DNA of 64,000 nt from QHVT01 sp036399015. Lineage in GTDB: Bacteria; Acidobacteriota; Thermoanaerobaculia; Gp7-AA8. Below the pieces are notes generated by a model that saw only the letters and a list, made by a program, of their open reading frames with translations, made no database searches and was not told the DNA's origin. The stretch lies in the NCBI GenBank assembly GCA_036399015.1, contig DASWNW010000036.1, positions 1 through 64,000 of the forward strand, in the 5' to 3' direction. Below are positions 8,227 through 16,934 of the stretch, piece after piece; positions within the stretch are counted from its first letter, which is position 1; each line of letters opens with the position of its first letter. Made by a program: the position numbers and the translations under genes.

Positions 8227-10875
8227 ATGACCGAGCCGCCGATCGTTCCACCGTCACCACCATCCGACGAGCCGCCAGCCGTGCGGCCGCGCCAGAGCCG
8301 CCTCCCGAAGCGCCGCACCGTCTTCCGCATCATTTCCTGGACCGTCGGCGGGCTGCTCGCGCTGATCGTCATCGCCGGCATCTGGGTCTACCGCGAGTCG
8401 GTGGGCCGCTTCCAGGTGCGCCGGCTGCGCCTGCCGACGCGCATCTACGCCGACTTCACGCCGCTCGCCCCCGGCACCGCCATGCGCGGCGACGATCTCG
8501 TCGAGAAGCTCGACCGCCTCGGCTACCGCGAGGCCAAGCGGCTGGAGCGGGCGGGGGACTACCTCCGCACCGAGGACGGCTTCGACATCTATACGCGCGC
8601 CTTCAACCACCCGACCGGCGACTTCAAGGCGCAGCCGCTGCGCGTGACGTTCAACGGGCCGAAGATCGAGGCGGTGGTCGGGCTGCGCGAGGCGCGCCCG
8701 ATCGAACAGGCGGCGCTCGAGCCGGAGCTGCTCACGTCCGTGCTCAGCGAGGAGCTCGAGAACCGCAGCCCCGTCACGCTGCAGCAGGTGCCGCAGCATC
8801 TGCAGGACGCGGTCGTCGTCACCGAGGACGTCCGCTTCTGGCGCCATCCCGGCGTCGATCCGCTCGGCATCTTCCGCGCGATCTTCCGCAACGTCGCCGC
8901 GGGCGGCGTGTCCGAGGGGGCGTCGACGCTCACGCAGCAGCTCGTGAAGAACTACTTCCTCACCAGCGAGCGGACGTACAAGCGCAAGGTCATCGAGGCC
9001 TTCATGGCCGTCATCCTCGACGCGCGCTATTCGAAGAAGGAGATCCTCGAGGCCTACCTCAACGACATCTACCTCGGGCGCAACCGCTCCATCTCCGTCC
9101 TCGGCGTCGGCGAGGCGTCGCGCTTCTACTTCAGCAAGCCGGTCACCGAGATCTCCATCGCCGAGGCGGCGACCATCGCCGGGATGATCCGCAGCCCGAA
9201 CAACATCTCCCCCTTCAACAACCCCGAGCTGGCGATGAAGCGCCGCAACACCGTGCTCCAGCTCATGCTGAAGGAGAAGAAGATCACGCAGGCGCAGTAC
9301 GAGGAGGCGCGCTCCGCACAACTGCCGCGCCGCCCGAACCGCCGCCGCACGAGCCTCAGCTCGATGCCCTTCTACGTCGACCGGGTGATCAAGGAGCTGG
9401 AGACCGACTACGGCATCGACGACGTCAAGGGGCGCGGCCTGCGCATCTACACCGCCATCGACCTCGACGCGCAGGACGCCGCCACGCGCGCCGTCCAGAA
9501 CAGCCTGGCCGGTCTGGAGAAGGCGAACCGCCGCCTGCGCAACCACGACCCGAAGCTCGAGGGGGCGCTCATCCACATCGACGTCCCGACCGGCGAGATC
9601 CGCGCGCTGGTGGGGGGCCGCAACTACGACCGCAGCCAATTCAACCGCGCGCTCAACGCGAAGCGGCTGGTCGGCTCGCTCTTCAAGCCGTTCGTCTACC
9701 TGACCGCGTTCGAGCCGAGCCTCTCGAACCAGAACATCACCCCCGCCACGCTCGTCAACGACGCCCGCTTCGTGCTCAAGCGCCGCTGGTCGGAGGACTG
9801 GTCGCCGCGCAACTACGACGGCACCTACCGCGGCAACGTGACGGTGCGCATGGCGCTCGAGCAGTCGCTGAACACCGCCTCGGTGCGCATCGGCCTCGCC
9901 ACCGGCATCGAGCCGATCCTCAAGACCGCGCGCACGCTCGGCGTGGAGACGGAGCTCGACGCCGACAATCCCGCCATCCTCCTCGGCGCCGCCGGCATTC
10001 CGCCGATCGAGATGGCGGAGGCCTACTCCACGATCGCCCGGCAGGGCGCGCGCCTCGCGCCGCACGCCATCCGCTTCGTCATGGACGACCGCGGCCGCCG
10101 CCTCGAAGGGAAGGGCGAGCCGAAGGCGGTGCAGGTCTTCCCGCAGCGCGACGTCTACCTCCTCACGCACATCATGGAGGGGGTCGTGAACCGCGGTACC
10201 GCGGCCGGCTCGCGCGCGATGGGCTTCCGCAAGGTCGCCGCCGGCAAGACCGGGACGACGAACGACAAGCGCGACTCCTGGTTCATCGGCTTCACGCCGC
10301 AGACGCTCGCGCTGACCTGGATCGGCTTCGACGACAACGACCCGACCGGCCTCTCCGGCAGCGACTCCGCCGTGCCGATGTGGACGCGCTACATGCTCGT
10401 GGCGACGGCGAACGAGCCGAGCCGGGGCTTCCCGATCCCGAACAACATCGTCTTCGCCGACGTCGACAAGTCGAGCGGCGGTCGCGCGCTGCCGAACTGC
10501 CCGCGCAACATGGTGGTGCGCGAGGCGTTCAAGCAGGGCACCGAGCCGATGGAGCCCTGCAAGGCGCACTCGGCTCCGGTTGCGGCGCCGGTCGTGCCGA
10601 TGTTTGACGAGTTCGGCAACCCGATCGTCACGAACACCGACACCACCGGAACGGACGTACCGCCCGACTCGACGCTGACGGGCGGGTTCTTCCGCGACCA
10701 GACCAACACCGCGCCGCCGCCTCCGGTCCAGCAGCAGCCACCGCAGCGGTTGCCGCCGCTGCAGCCGCCTCCGACCACGACGGAGCCGCCGCCGCCGGAG
10801 GAGGAGCCGGAGGAAGATCCTCCGCCGCCGACCGATACGACCACCACGACGAGCGGCCCGCCGGGGACGGGCTGA
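8227..10875 (+). CDS. Class A penicillin-binding protein (PBP1b-like transglycosylase/transpeptidase)
   Basis: This is an 882-residue bifunctional peptidoglycan synthase. It has a Pro-rich cytosolic tail, one membrane anchor (about 34-56), a UB2H-like region as in PBP1b (about 75-170), and a GT51 glycosyltransferase with VVTEDVRFWRHPGVDP (Glu about 199) and STLTQQLVKNYFL. The transpeptidase has nucleophile Ser484 in SLFK, the SLN motif and KTGTT (Lys about 674). After about 790 there is a Pro/Thr/Glu-rich tail of about 90 residues. The stop codon TGA (10873-10875) lies inside a REP-like palindrome, so the present C-terminus was set by that repeat. Confidence 0.93.
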   Translation: MTEPPIVPPSPPSDEPPAVRPRQSRLPKRRTVFRIISWTVGGLLALIVIAGIWVYRESVGRFQVRRLRLPTRIYADFTPLAPGTAMRGDDLVEKLDRLGYREAKRLERAGDYLRTEDGFDIYTRAFNHPTGDFKAQPLRVTFNGPKIEAVVGLREARPIEQAALEPELLTSVLSEELENRSPVTLQQVPQHLQDAVVVTEDVRFWRHPGVDPLGIFRAIFRNVAAGGVSEGASTLTQQLVKNYFLTSERTYKRKVIEAFMAVILDARYSKKEILEAYLNDIYLGRNRSISVLGVGEASRFYFSKPVTEISIAEAATIAGMIRSPNNISPFNNPELAMKRRNTVLQLMLKEKKITQAQYEEARSAQLPRRPNRRRTSLSSMPFYVDRVIKELETDYGIDDVKGRGLRIYTAIDLDAQDAATRAVQNSLAGLEKANRRLRNHDPKLEGALIHIDVPTGEIRALVGGRNYDRSQFNRALNAKRLVGSLFKPFVYLTAFEPSLSNQNITPATLVNDARFVLKRRWSEDWSPRNYDGTYRGNVTVRMALEQSLNTASVRIGLATGIEPILKTARTLGVETELDADNPAILLGAAGIPPIEMAEAYSTIARQGARLAPHAIRFVMDDRGRRLEGKGEPKAVQVFPQRDVYLLTHIMEGVVNRGTAAGSRAMGFRKVAAGKTGTTNDKRDSWFIGFTPQTLALTWIGFDDNDPTGLSGSDSAVPMWTRYMLVATANEPSRGFPIPNNIVFADVDKSSGGRALPNCPRNMVVREAFKQGTEPMEPCKAHSAPVAAPVVPMFDEFGNPIVTNTDTTGTDVPPDSTLTGGFFRDQTNTAPPPPVQQQPPQRLPPLQPPPTTTEPPPPEEEPEEDPPPPTDTTTTTSGPPGTG

Positions 10876-10946
10876 GAGCCCGTCCCTCCAGAGAGAACGT
10901 AGCCCTGGACCGTAACCCCCTGGAGCGCCGGGCTCTCAGCCCGGCG
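10864..10946. repeat. REP-like palindrome pair at the PBP1 3' end
   Basis: Two copies of the GGGCTCTCAGCCC palindrome occur, the first inverted (10864-10893, with CTCCAGAG after it) and the second direct (about 10921-10946, with TGGAG before it). They face away from each other around a spacer of about 27 bases. The first overlaps the PBP stop codon. Confidence 0.88.
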
Positions 10947-10963
10947 TCGGGGACGCGAAGCCG

Positions 10964-12136
10964 ATGACGGATTGGTTCACCCACATGCGCCGCGGCGACT
11001 TCGCCGCGGCCTGGGCGATCAGCGACGCGGTGCTCGCCTCCCGCGCCGGTGTTTCGCCGTGGCACCTCGAACGGGAGTATCAGTGGATCTGGGACGGCAC
11101 GCCGCTGGCCGGCCGGCGGGTGCTCATCCGCTGCTATCACGGCCTCGGCGACACGATCCAGTTCGCCCGCTTCTTCCCCATCGTCAACGCCGTGGCGAAG
11201 GAGAGCACGGTCTGGGTCCAACCCTCGCTCATCCCGCTGCTGCAGACGATGCCGGGCATCGGCCGGCTGCTGCCGCTGCATGACGGAACCCCTGACGTCG
11301 AGTACGACGTCGACGTGGAGTCGATGGAGCTGACCCACGTCTTCCGCACCACCGTCGACACCATCCCCCCCGCCCCGTACCTGTTCGTGACTCCCTGGAG
11401 CGACGGGCTCTCAGCCCGTCGCAACATCGGCGTCGTCTGGCGCGCCGGCGACTGGGGGCCGCAACGCTCCATGCCGCGCGAGACGATGGAGCGTCTCTTC
11501 GATCTCCCGTACACCTTCCACTCGCTGCAGCTCGGCGAGAGCGCGCTGCCGGCCGGCGACCCGCTCTCCACGGCGCGCGTGATGCGCGCGCTCGACCTCG
11601 TCGTCACGGTCGACACGATGACGGCGCATCTCGCCGGCGCCCTCGGCGTCCCCGTCTTCACGCTGCTCCCGTACGAGCACGACTGGCGCTGGATGGACGG
11701 CCGCACCGACTCGCCCTGGTATCCGTCGATGCGCCTCTTCCGGCAGCCGCGCCCCGGCGACTGGGACTCGGTCCTCGAAGAGGTGCGGTACGCTATCTCC
11801 ACTATGGCCGACGAGACGAAGAAGGATTCGCTCAACGACTGGGGCATCGACGTCGACAAGTTCCGCGAGCGGGCGAAGGAGTCGCTGGAGACGGCGAAGG
11901 GCGACCTCTCCGAGATCACCGGCACGCTCCGCCACGCGCTCGTCTCGGCGAAGGACGTGGTGCTCGGCCTGCAGAACACCGGCGCTCCCGCCGCCGCGGA
12001 GCTGAAGTCGGGCTTCGAGCGGGCGTGGAAGGAGATCGAGACGGCGTTCCGCGCCGCGCGCGACAAGGCGACGACGCCTCCGGCCGCGTCGCCTCCACCT
12101 CCGCCGCCGGAGTCACCGGGCGGCGAGCACCTCTAG
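10964..12136 (+). CDS. GT9-like glycosyltransferase domain protein with helical/Pro-rich C-terminal extension
   Basis: This is a 390-residue protein. Residues about 45-275 resemble glycosyltransferase family 9 (heptosyltransferase-like), as found in TPR-GT9 proteins: YHGLGDTIQFARF, VVTVDTMTAHLAGALGVPV, SPWYPSMRLFRQ. From about 280 (an internal ATG at 11803) the sequence changes to an Asp/Lys-rich amphipathic helical region and a Pro run, unlike GT9. This may be a fused second gene. A REP-like palindrome (11395-11421) is read in frame as about nine residues (near 145-153). Acceptor is unknown. Confidence 0.68.
   Translation: MTDWFTHMRRGDFAAAWAISDAVLASRAGVSPWHLEREYQWIWDGTPLAGRRVLIRCYHGLGDTIQFARFFPIVNAVAKESTVWVQPSLIPLLQTMPGIGRLLPLHDGTPDVEYDVDVESMELTHVFRTTVDTIPPAPYLFVTPWSDGLSARRNIGVVWRAGDWGPQRSMPRETMERLFDLPYTFHSLQLGESALPAGDPLSTARVMRALDLVVTVDTMTAHLAGALGVPVFTLLPYEHDWRWMDGRTDSPWYPSMRLFRQPRPGDWDSVLEEVRYAISTMADETKKDSLNDWGIDVDKFRERAKESLETAKGDLSEITGTLRHALVSAKDVVLGLQNTGAPAAAELKSGFERAWKEIETAFRAARDKATTPPAASPPPPPPESPGGEHL
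11395..11421 (+). repeat. REP-like palindrome inside the GT9 gene
   Basis: A single direct copy of the CTGGAG-plus-palindrome element is read through in frame. It sits between the N- and C-terminal halves of the GT9 fold, just before the strand RNIGVVWRAG. Confidence 0.88.
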
Positions 12137-13027
12137 GAAGAGCCGCGCGGCCAGCTTCGCCGTCATCCCGCTCACGTCGTACGGCGGTGAGAGCTCGCTG
12201 AGGTCGCAGCCGATCAGCTTCTTCGACTTCGCGATGCCGCGCACGATGGCGATCATCTCGCGCGAGGTGAGCGTCCCCGGAGCCGCGGCGGACGATCCGG
12301 GCAGCTCGACCGCGTCGATGTCGATGGAGAGGAAGATCGCGTCGCTCGACTCCTCCAGCAGCCCCCGCACCTGTTCCGCGACGTCGTGCGCGGGAGTGCG
12401 GTCGAAGTGGTCGACGGCGATCGCGGTGACGCCCCGCTCGCGCAGGAAACGGTCGTAGTACGACGAGTTCGCGAACGCGCGCGTGCCGAGGATGAACGTG
12501 CGCGCGCCGTCGCAGACCGGCGTCTCCAGCGCCCTGCGGTAGGGCGTGCCGCTGGAGAGGGAGTCCTCGTCGTCGTACTCGCGCACGTCGTAGTGCGAGT
12601 CGACGACCACGAGCCCGAGCTTCAGTTCCGGACACGCCTCCGCGAGCCCGCGGATGAGCGCGCCGGTGAGGCCGTTGTCGCCGCCGATGAAGAAGGGCAT
12701 CGCGCCGCCGGCGAAGACCTCGCGCGACTTCTCCTGCACCCGCTCGTGCGCCGCCTGGATGGAGCCGGGCGGCAGGTCGAGATCGCCGAGATCGAGGCAG
12801 CGGCGGCCGGAGAGCTCGACGCCGTGGCCGAACGTCGTGAGCGACGGGAGCGCCTCCCGGAACGCCTCGGGGCCGTGCTTCGCGCCGGGACGGGTGGGGA
12901 TGGAGCTGTCGAACGGCAGCCCGACCAGGACGAAGTCGCCCGCGTCGAAGGAGGTGGCGGGGACGAGCAGCGTCGACGCGCGAGGATCGCGCGGATCGGC
13001 GGGATCGCGGTGGCGGCGGATGGTCAT
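12113..13027 (-). CDS. Arginase-family (ureohydrolase) protein, probable formimidoylglutamase
   Basis: This is a 304-residue arginase/agmatinase fold protein. Manganese-ligand motifs are visible as GGDN (117-118), DSHYD (143-147) and SIDIDAVE (about 230). The family's usual GGDH His is Asn here. Its start overlaps the stop of ftcD by four bases (ATGA), which ties it to formimino-glutamate metabolism and favours a HutG-like role (formimino-glutamate to glutamate plus formamide) over agmatinase. That is inference from context. The 3' end overlaps the convergent GT9 gene by 24 bases. Confidence 0.72.
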   Translation of the reverse strand: MTIRRHRDPADPRDPRASTLLVPATSFDAGDFVLVGLPFDSSIPTRPGAKHGPEAFREALPSLTTFGHGVELSGRRCLDLGDLDLPPGSIQAAHERVQEKSREVFAGGAMPFFIGGDNGLTGALIRGLAEACPELKLGLVVVDSHYDVREYDDEDSLSSGTPYRRALETPVCDGARTFILGTRAFANSSYYDRFLRERGVTAIAVDHFDRTPAHDVAEQVRGLLEESSDAIFLSIDIDAVELPGSSAAAPGTLTSREMIAIVRGIAKSKKLIGCDLSELSPPYDVSGMTAKLAARLFLEVLAAR

Positions 13028-14703
13028 GCCTGCTCGCGCAGCTTCACCAGGATCTCCTGCTCCGCCGCCGCGTGCAGCTCCTTCGCCTTTGCCCAGGCGC
13101 GGTCGGCGCGCGCGAGCAGCTCCGCCTTGCGTGGGTCGTTAGCGAGGCCGGCGACGTTGATGCAGACGTTCTGGTACGCGCCTGCCGCCGCGGCGCGCGC
13201 CGCCTGGGCGCCGACGCCGGCGTCGGAGAGCGAGGCCTGCATGCCGATGCGGGCGATCTCGCGATTGAGCTCGATGATTTCCGGAGAGGCTTCGAGCACG
13301 CGCAGCGGCACCTCCGCCGCGCCGACGGTGGCGTCGGCGAGCGCGCGCTCGCGGAACGCCTCCTCCTCGGGGGTCGACTTCGGCATGCGCATCGCCTCGA
13401 GCAGCACGTCGAACGCGGTCGTGTCGGCGTCGACCGCGGCGAGCATCTGGTCCTTCAGCTCCTGCGCGCGGACGGCGATGCGGTCGAGGTCCTGGTGCTT
13501 CGGCTCGAAGCCCTTCTTCGTGTGCGAGAGCAACGCGACCATCGCCGCGAGCCCCGCCGCCGCCGACGCGGCGAGCGCGGAGACGGAGCCGCCTCCCGGC
13601 GCCGGCGACTCGTCGGCCAGCTCGTCGAGGAAGTCCCGCAGCGACATGGAGGCGAGCCGCGGCGGAATGGGGGAGAGGCGGTACTCGATCACCCTCTCCT
13701 TCGGATCGAAGGGCTTCACTTCGTTCAGGCCGAGGGTGCGGATGGCGGTGTGCACGAGGCGGGCTTCGGAGACGCCGGCGGGACGGCCCATGCGGGCGAG
13801 GTAGTGGCGGCCGGCGTCGAGCAGCACCTGCCGCGGCACGAGGCCGACGATCTCCGAGCCGGTGATGCGCAGCCCCCGCTCGCGCGCCCGCTCCTCGCAG
13901 GCGTCGAAGACGGCGTGCAGCGGCGCGACGTCGAGGTCGGTCAGGTTGATGGAGATCTGCGCGCAGCCGAACTCCGGGATCACCCAGCCGACCGCCTTCA
14001 CCGACTTGAGGAGGCCCGGCTCCCAGACCGGCTCCCCCTTCTCGTCGAGGATCGGGTTGTCGTTCTCGTCGCGGCGCATGCGGCCGCGCTCGCGCACGTC
14101 GAAGGCGACGCGGTTGGCGAGGCGCTTGTCGAGCGTGTTGAGGTTGACGTTGTAGGCCACGAGGAACTTGCGCGCGCCGATGACCACCGCGCCGGAGCGG
14201 GGGACGAACTCGCACGGGCCGTGGTCGGGCTGCCAGAGCGGATCGAGCAGCTTGCGCGCGCAGCCCTCGTACTCCCCTTCGCGGATCTCCGCGAGATTGC
14301 GGCGATGCGGCGCGCTGGCGGCGTGCTCGTAGAGGTACACCGGCACGCCGAGCTCCTCCCCGACCCGCTTGCCGAGCCTGCGCGCCAGCTCCGCGCATTC
14401 GTCCATGGTCACGTTCGCGACGGGGATGAAGGGGACGACGTCGACGGCGCCGATGCGCGGATGCGCGCCGCGATGCGTGGTCATGTCGATCAGCTCGATG
14501 CCCTTCTTCACGAGCCGGAAGGCCGCCTCGAGGACCGCGTCGGGCGCGCCGACGAACGTGATGACGGTGCGGTTCGTGTCCGCGCCGGGGTCGACGTTCA
14601 GCAGCGTGACGCCGTTGACCGAGGCCGCCGCATCGGCCACCGCGTGGTAAATCTCAGGCTTCCGCCCCTCGGAGATGTTGGGTACGCATTCGACGATCTG
14701 CAT
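13024..14703 (-). CDS. ftcD: Bifunctional glutamate formimidoyltransferase / formimidoyl-THF cyclodeaminase
   Basis: The 559-residue product fuses two enzymes. Residues 1 to about 325 are the formimidoyltransferase (VECVPNISEGRK, HPRIGAVDVVPFIP). Residues about 345-559 are the cyclodeaminase (SLRDFLDELADESPAPGGGS). Together they move the formimino group from formimino-glutamate to tetrahydrofolate and then release ammonia, yielding 5,10-methenyl-THF. This is one exit of histidine degradation. hutH, hutU and hutI are not in the window. It is translationally coupled to the arginase-fold gene downstream. Confidence 0.92.
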   Translation of the reverse strand: MQIVECVPNISEGRKPEIYHAVADAAASVNGVTLLNVDPGADTNRTVITFVGAPDAVLEAAFRLVKKGIELIDMTTHRGAHPRIGAVDVVPFIPVANVTMDECAELARRLGKRVGEELGVPVYLYEHAASAPHRRNLAEIREGEYEGCARKLLDPLWQPDHGPCEFVPRSGAVVIGARKFLVAYNVNLNTLDKRLANRVAFDVRERGRMRRDENDNPILDEKGEPVWEPGLLKSVKAVGWVIPEFGCAQISINLTDLDVAPLHAVFDACEERARERGLRITGSEIVGLVPRQVLLDAGRHYLARMGRPAGVSEARLVHTAIRTLGLNEVKPFDPKERVIEYRLSPIPPRLASMSLRDFLDELADESPAPGGGSVSALAASAAAGLAAMVALLSHTKKGFEPKHQDLDRIAVRAQELKDQMLAAVDADTTAFDVLLEAMRMPKSTPEEEAFRERALADATVGAAEVPLRVLEASPEIIELNREIARIGMQASLSDAGVGAQAARAAAAGAYQNVCINVAGLANDPRKAELLARADRAWAKAKELHAAAEQEILVKLREQA

Positions 14704-14729
14704 GGGCGAGCGATGCTATCGCATCGTTC

Positions 14730-14814
14730 GGTTGTCGGTTGTCTGTTGTCGGTTGTCTGCGGCTGGCCGGTCGAGCGAAACACCACGGACAACCGACAAC
14801 AGACAACCGACAAC
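14730..14814. repeat. Foldback array with 27-bp perfect arms built of GTTGTCK heptamers
   Basis: Left arm 14731-14757 is four head-to-tail heptamers (GTTGTCG/GTTGTCT). Right arm 14788-14814 is its exact reverse complement, around a 30-base loop. The right arm ends on the first base of the ftsX stop codon (14814-14816, read on the minus strand). The element separates ftsX from ftcD on the same strand. Confidence 0.93.
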
Positions 14815-15755
14815 TACTCGTCGGCCCTCTCCCTCACCGACAGCCACGACCCGAACCACCCCGCCACCATCCCGCCCGCGACGAGCGCGGCGATCTTCTG
14901 CCAGGGGAGGAAGCCGGTGAAGAGGAAGCCCCAGAGGATCGAGGCCGACGGGGCGAGGGAGCGGCGCGCCGCCTCGTAGGCGACGAAGAGGAGGGCGATG
15001 GAGGCGAGGCCGCCGAGGGTGCCCTGGAGGAAGCCTTCCAGGAGGAAGGGGCCGCGGATGATGCGCTCGGTGGCGCCGACGAGGCGCATGATCTCGATCT
15101 CCTCGCGATAGAGCATCATCGTCAGGCGGATGACGTTCGCGATCGTGAACGCCGCCGCGACGGCGAGCACGCCGCCGGCGACGAGGCCCGCGATGTTGAT
15201 CACGTTCACCACGCGGCGCAGGCGGGCGATCCACTCCCAGTCGTACTGCACCTGGTCGACGCCGCTCATCGTGCGCAGCGTGCCGATGTGGCGGTGAAAC
15301 GGCTGCGACTGCGCGAGGCGCGGCTCGACGTCCACTTCGAACGAGGCGGGGAAGGGGTTCTCGTCGAGCTGCCCCACGACCTCGGTGAGGTTCGAAAAGT
15401 ACGACTTGAAGCGCGCCAGCGCCTCTTCGCGCGTCACGAGGCGCCGCGAGGCGAGCTCGCGGTTGCCGGCGAGGAAGCGGTCGATGGCGCCGATCTGGGC
15501 CGGCGTGGCGTCGGGCTCGAGGTAGACGATGACGCGCGACTTCCCCTGCCACTCCTCGGCGGCGCGGCCGAGGTTCTCGGCGACGAGGAGGAAGAGCCCC
15601 ACGATGAAGAGCGAGATGGCGATCATCGCCACGGCGACGAAGCTGGTGCGCTTCGACACCCACAGCCGGCGGATCGCCTCGCGCAGGAAGTAGGAGAAGG
15701 TGTTCGACGGGACTTCCGGCTCCCGCCGGCCGGCGTTCGGGTCGCGGCGAGCCAT
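14814..15755 (-). CDS. ftsX: Cell-division ABC transporter permease FtsX
   Basis: The 313-residue protein has the FtsX plan: cytosolic N-terminus, membrane segment about 40-62, a periplasmic domain of about 110 residues, then three membrane segments (about 175-200, 225-250 and 280-300). It retains the motif EEIEIMRLVGAT between segments. FtsEX links ATP hydrolysis to activation of septal murein hydrolases. Its ATG shares one base with the ftsE stop (TGATG), the usual coupled ftsE-ftsX order. Confidence 0.92.
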   Translation of the reverse strand: MARRDPNAGRREPEVPSNTFSYFLREAIRRLWVSKRTSFVAVAMIAISLFIVGLFLLVAENLGRAAEEWQGKSRVIVYLEPDATPAQIGAIDRFLAGNRELASRRLVTREEALARFKSYFSNLTEVVGQLDENPFPASFEVDVEPRLAQSQPFHRHIGTLRTMSGVDQVQYDWEWIARLRRVVNVINIAGLVAGGVLAVAAAFTIANVIRLTMMLYREEIEIMRLVGATERIIRGPFLLEGFLQGTLGGLASIALLFVAYEAARRSLAPSASILWGFLFTGFLPWQKIAALVAGGMVAGWFGSWLSVRERADE

Positions 15756-16468
15756 CAGCCGCCCAGGCCGAAGAGTCCTTCGCGCACGTGCGGGCGCTCG
15801 ATGACGCGCGCGCGCTCGTCGCCGATGCGGCCCTGCTCGAGCGTGATGCAGCGGCGGCCGCTGCTGCGGATCAGGTCGCGGTCGTGCGTCGCCAGCAGCA
15901 CCGTCGAGCCGCGCAGGTTCGCCTCGGCGAAGATCTGGATGATCTCGTTCGAGAGGTCGGGATCGAGGTTGCCGGTCGGCTCGTCGGCGATCAGCACCAG
16001 CGGGTCGTTGATCAGCGCGCGGGCGATGGCCACGCGCTGCTGCTCGCCGCCGGAGAGCTGCCGCGGATAGGCGTTCAGCTTGTGGTGCAGGTTCACCGCG
16101 CGCAGCGCCTGGTAGGCCTTCTTCTTGTGCTCGCGCGGCGGAACGTTGAGGACGGTGAGGATGAAGGAGAGGTTCTCGAAGACCGTCATGCGGTCGATGA
16201 GCTTGAAGTCCTGGAAGACCATCCCGATCTCGCGGCGGAAGTAGGGGAGCTGCGACTTCTTCATCGCGTTGAGGTTCCGCCCGTTCACCACGATCTGCCC
16301 GTCGCTGGCGGCGATCTGCCGGAGGATCAGTTTCAGGAGCGTCGACTTGCCGGCGCCGCTCGGCCCGGTGAGGAAGACGAACTCTCCCTTTTCGATGTGG
16401 AACGTCACGTCGTGCAGCGCGGTGGAGTAACGGTCGAAGCGCTTGGTGACGTGGTAGAAGTGGATCAT
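15755..16468 (-). CDS. ftsE: Cell-division ATP-binding protein FtsE
   Basis: From ATG 16468 the product is 237 residues, normal for FtsE. That start is preceded by GGGAAG on the minus strand. It carries Walker A GPSGAGKST (about 37), Q-loop, signature LSGGEQQRVAIARAL, Walker B VLIADEPTGNLD and the H-loop ATHD. It is the cytosolic ATPase of the FtsEX complex. The open frame extends upstream into a REP-like repeat, which I exclude. Confidence 0.93.
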   Translation of the reverse strand: MIHFYHVTKRFDRYSTALHDVTFHIEKGEFVFLTGPSGAGKSTLLKLILRQIAASDGQIVVNGRNLNAMKKSQLPYFRREIGMVFQDFKLIDRMTVFENLSFILTVLNVPPREHKKKAYQALRAVNLHHKLNAYPRQLSGGEQQRVAIARALINDPLVLIADEPTGNLDPDLSNEIIQIFAEANLRGSTVLLATHDRDLIRSSGRRCITLEQGRIGDERARVIERPHVREGLFGLGG

Positions 16469-16518
16469 GATCTTCCCGCCGTCATAATACGGGAGATGAC
16501 GCAATTCCTGCTCGTTCG

Positions 16519-16547
16519 CTCTGGAGGGACGGGCTCTCAGCCCGTCG
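16519..16547 (+). repeat. REP-like palindrome, single copy
   Basis: CTCTGGAG is followed by the GGGCTCTCAGCCC palindrome, about 50 bases upstream of the ftsE start. With the five palindromes at 16577-16885 it fills the 466-base gap between ftsE and the small gene at 16935. Confidence 0.88.
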
Positions 16548-16576
16548 CCCGCGACGCGCACATCGTCACCGCAGCC

Positions 16577-16885
16577 GCGATGGACATCACCCCATGTCTA
16601 TCGTACGTCGGCACGTAGTCGCGATGGAGGTGGCGCCATGTCCATCGCGAGGTTCGTCCCCGATGCTCCAATCGTCACCGCAGCGGCGAGGGACATGGCC
16701 CTATGTCCCTCGTGCGTAGACCCGATGACGTTCCCATCGTCCACGGTCGTTGCGATGGACATCCCCATGTCCATCGTGAGTCGCGGCCACGGTGCGCGGA
16801 TCGTGGATGGAGCGGCGATCGACCTGGGCGGAGGCCGATGAATCGAACAGGCACGTGTGAGGGACATAGGGGCATGTCCATCGCG
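16577..16885. repeat. Cluster of five related 26-29 bp palindromes (GCGATGGACAT...ATGTCCATCGC type)
   Basis: Imperfect palindromes sit at 16577-16604, 16621-16648, 16686-16713, 16752-16777 and 16857-16885. Arms alternate between GATGGACAT and GAGGGACAT forms, with matched compensatory changes in the partner arm. Copies 1 and 3 share the leader TCGTCACCGCAGC. Short open frames through this stretch are repeat-derived, and I see no gene in it. Confidence 0.85.
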
Positions 16886-16934
16886 AGATAGGCGGCGCCG
16901 TTCACATCGTGGACGCGCGTCGTAAACTGTGGTC

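Noticed and set aside
13024..14703. Two separate genes for formimidoyltransferase and cyclodeaminase
   Set aside because: The frame is continuous through the junction, and the fused form is known in animals and some bacteria.
16577..16885. Small genes within the palindrome cluster (several short open frames on both strands)
   Set aside because: Their translated sequences follow the repeats (MDIP/MSIV type) and have no ribosome-binding site or independent coding signal.
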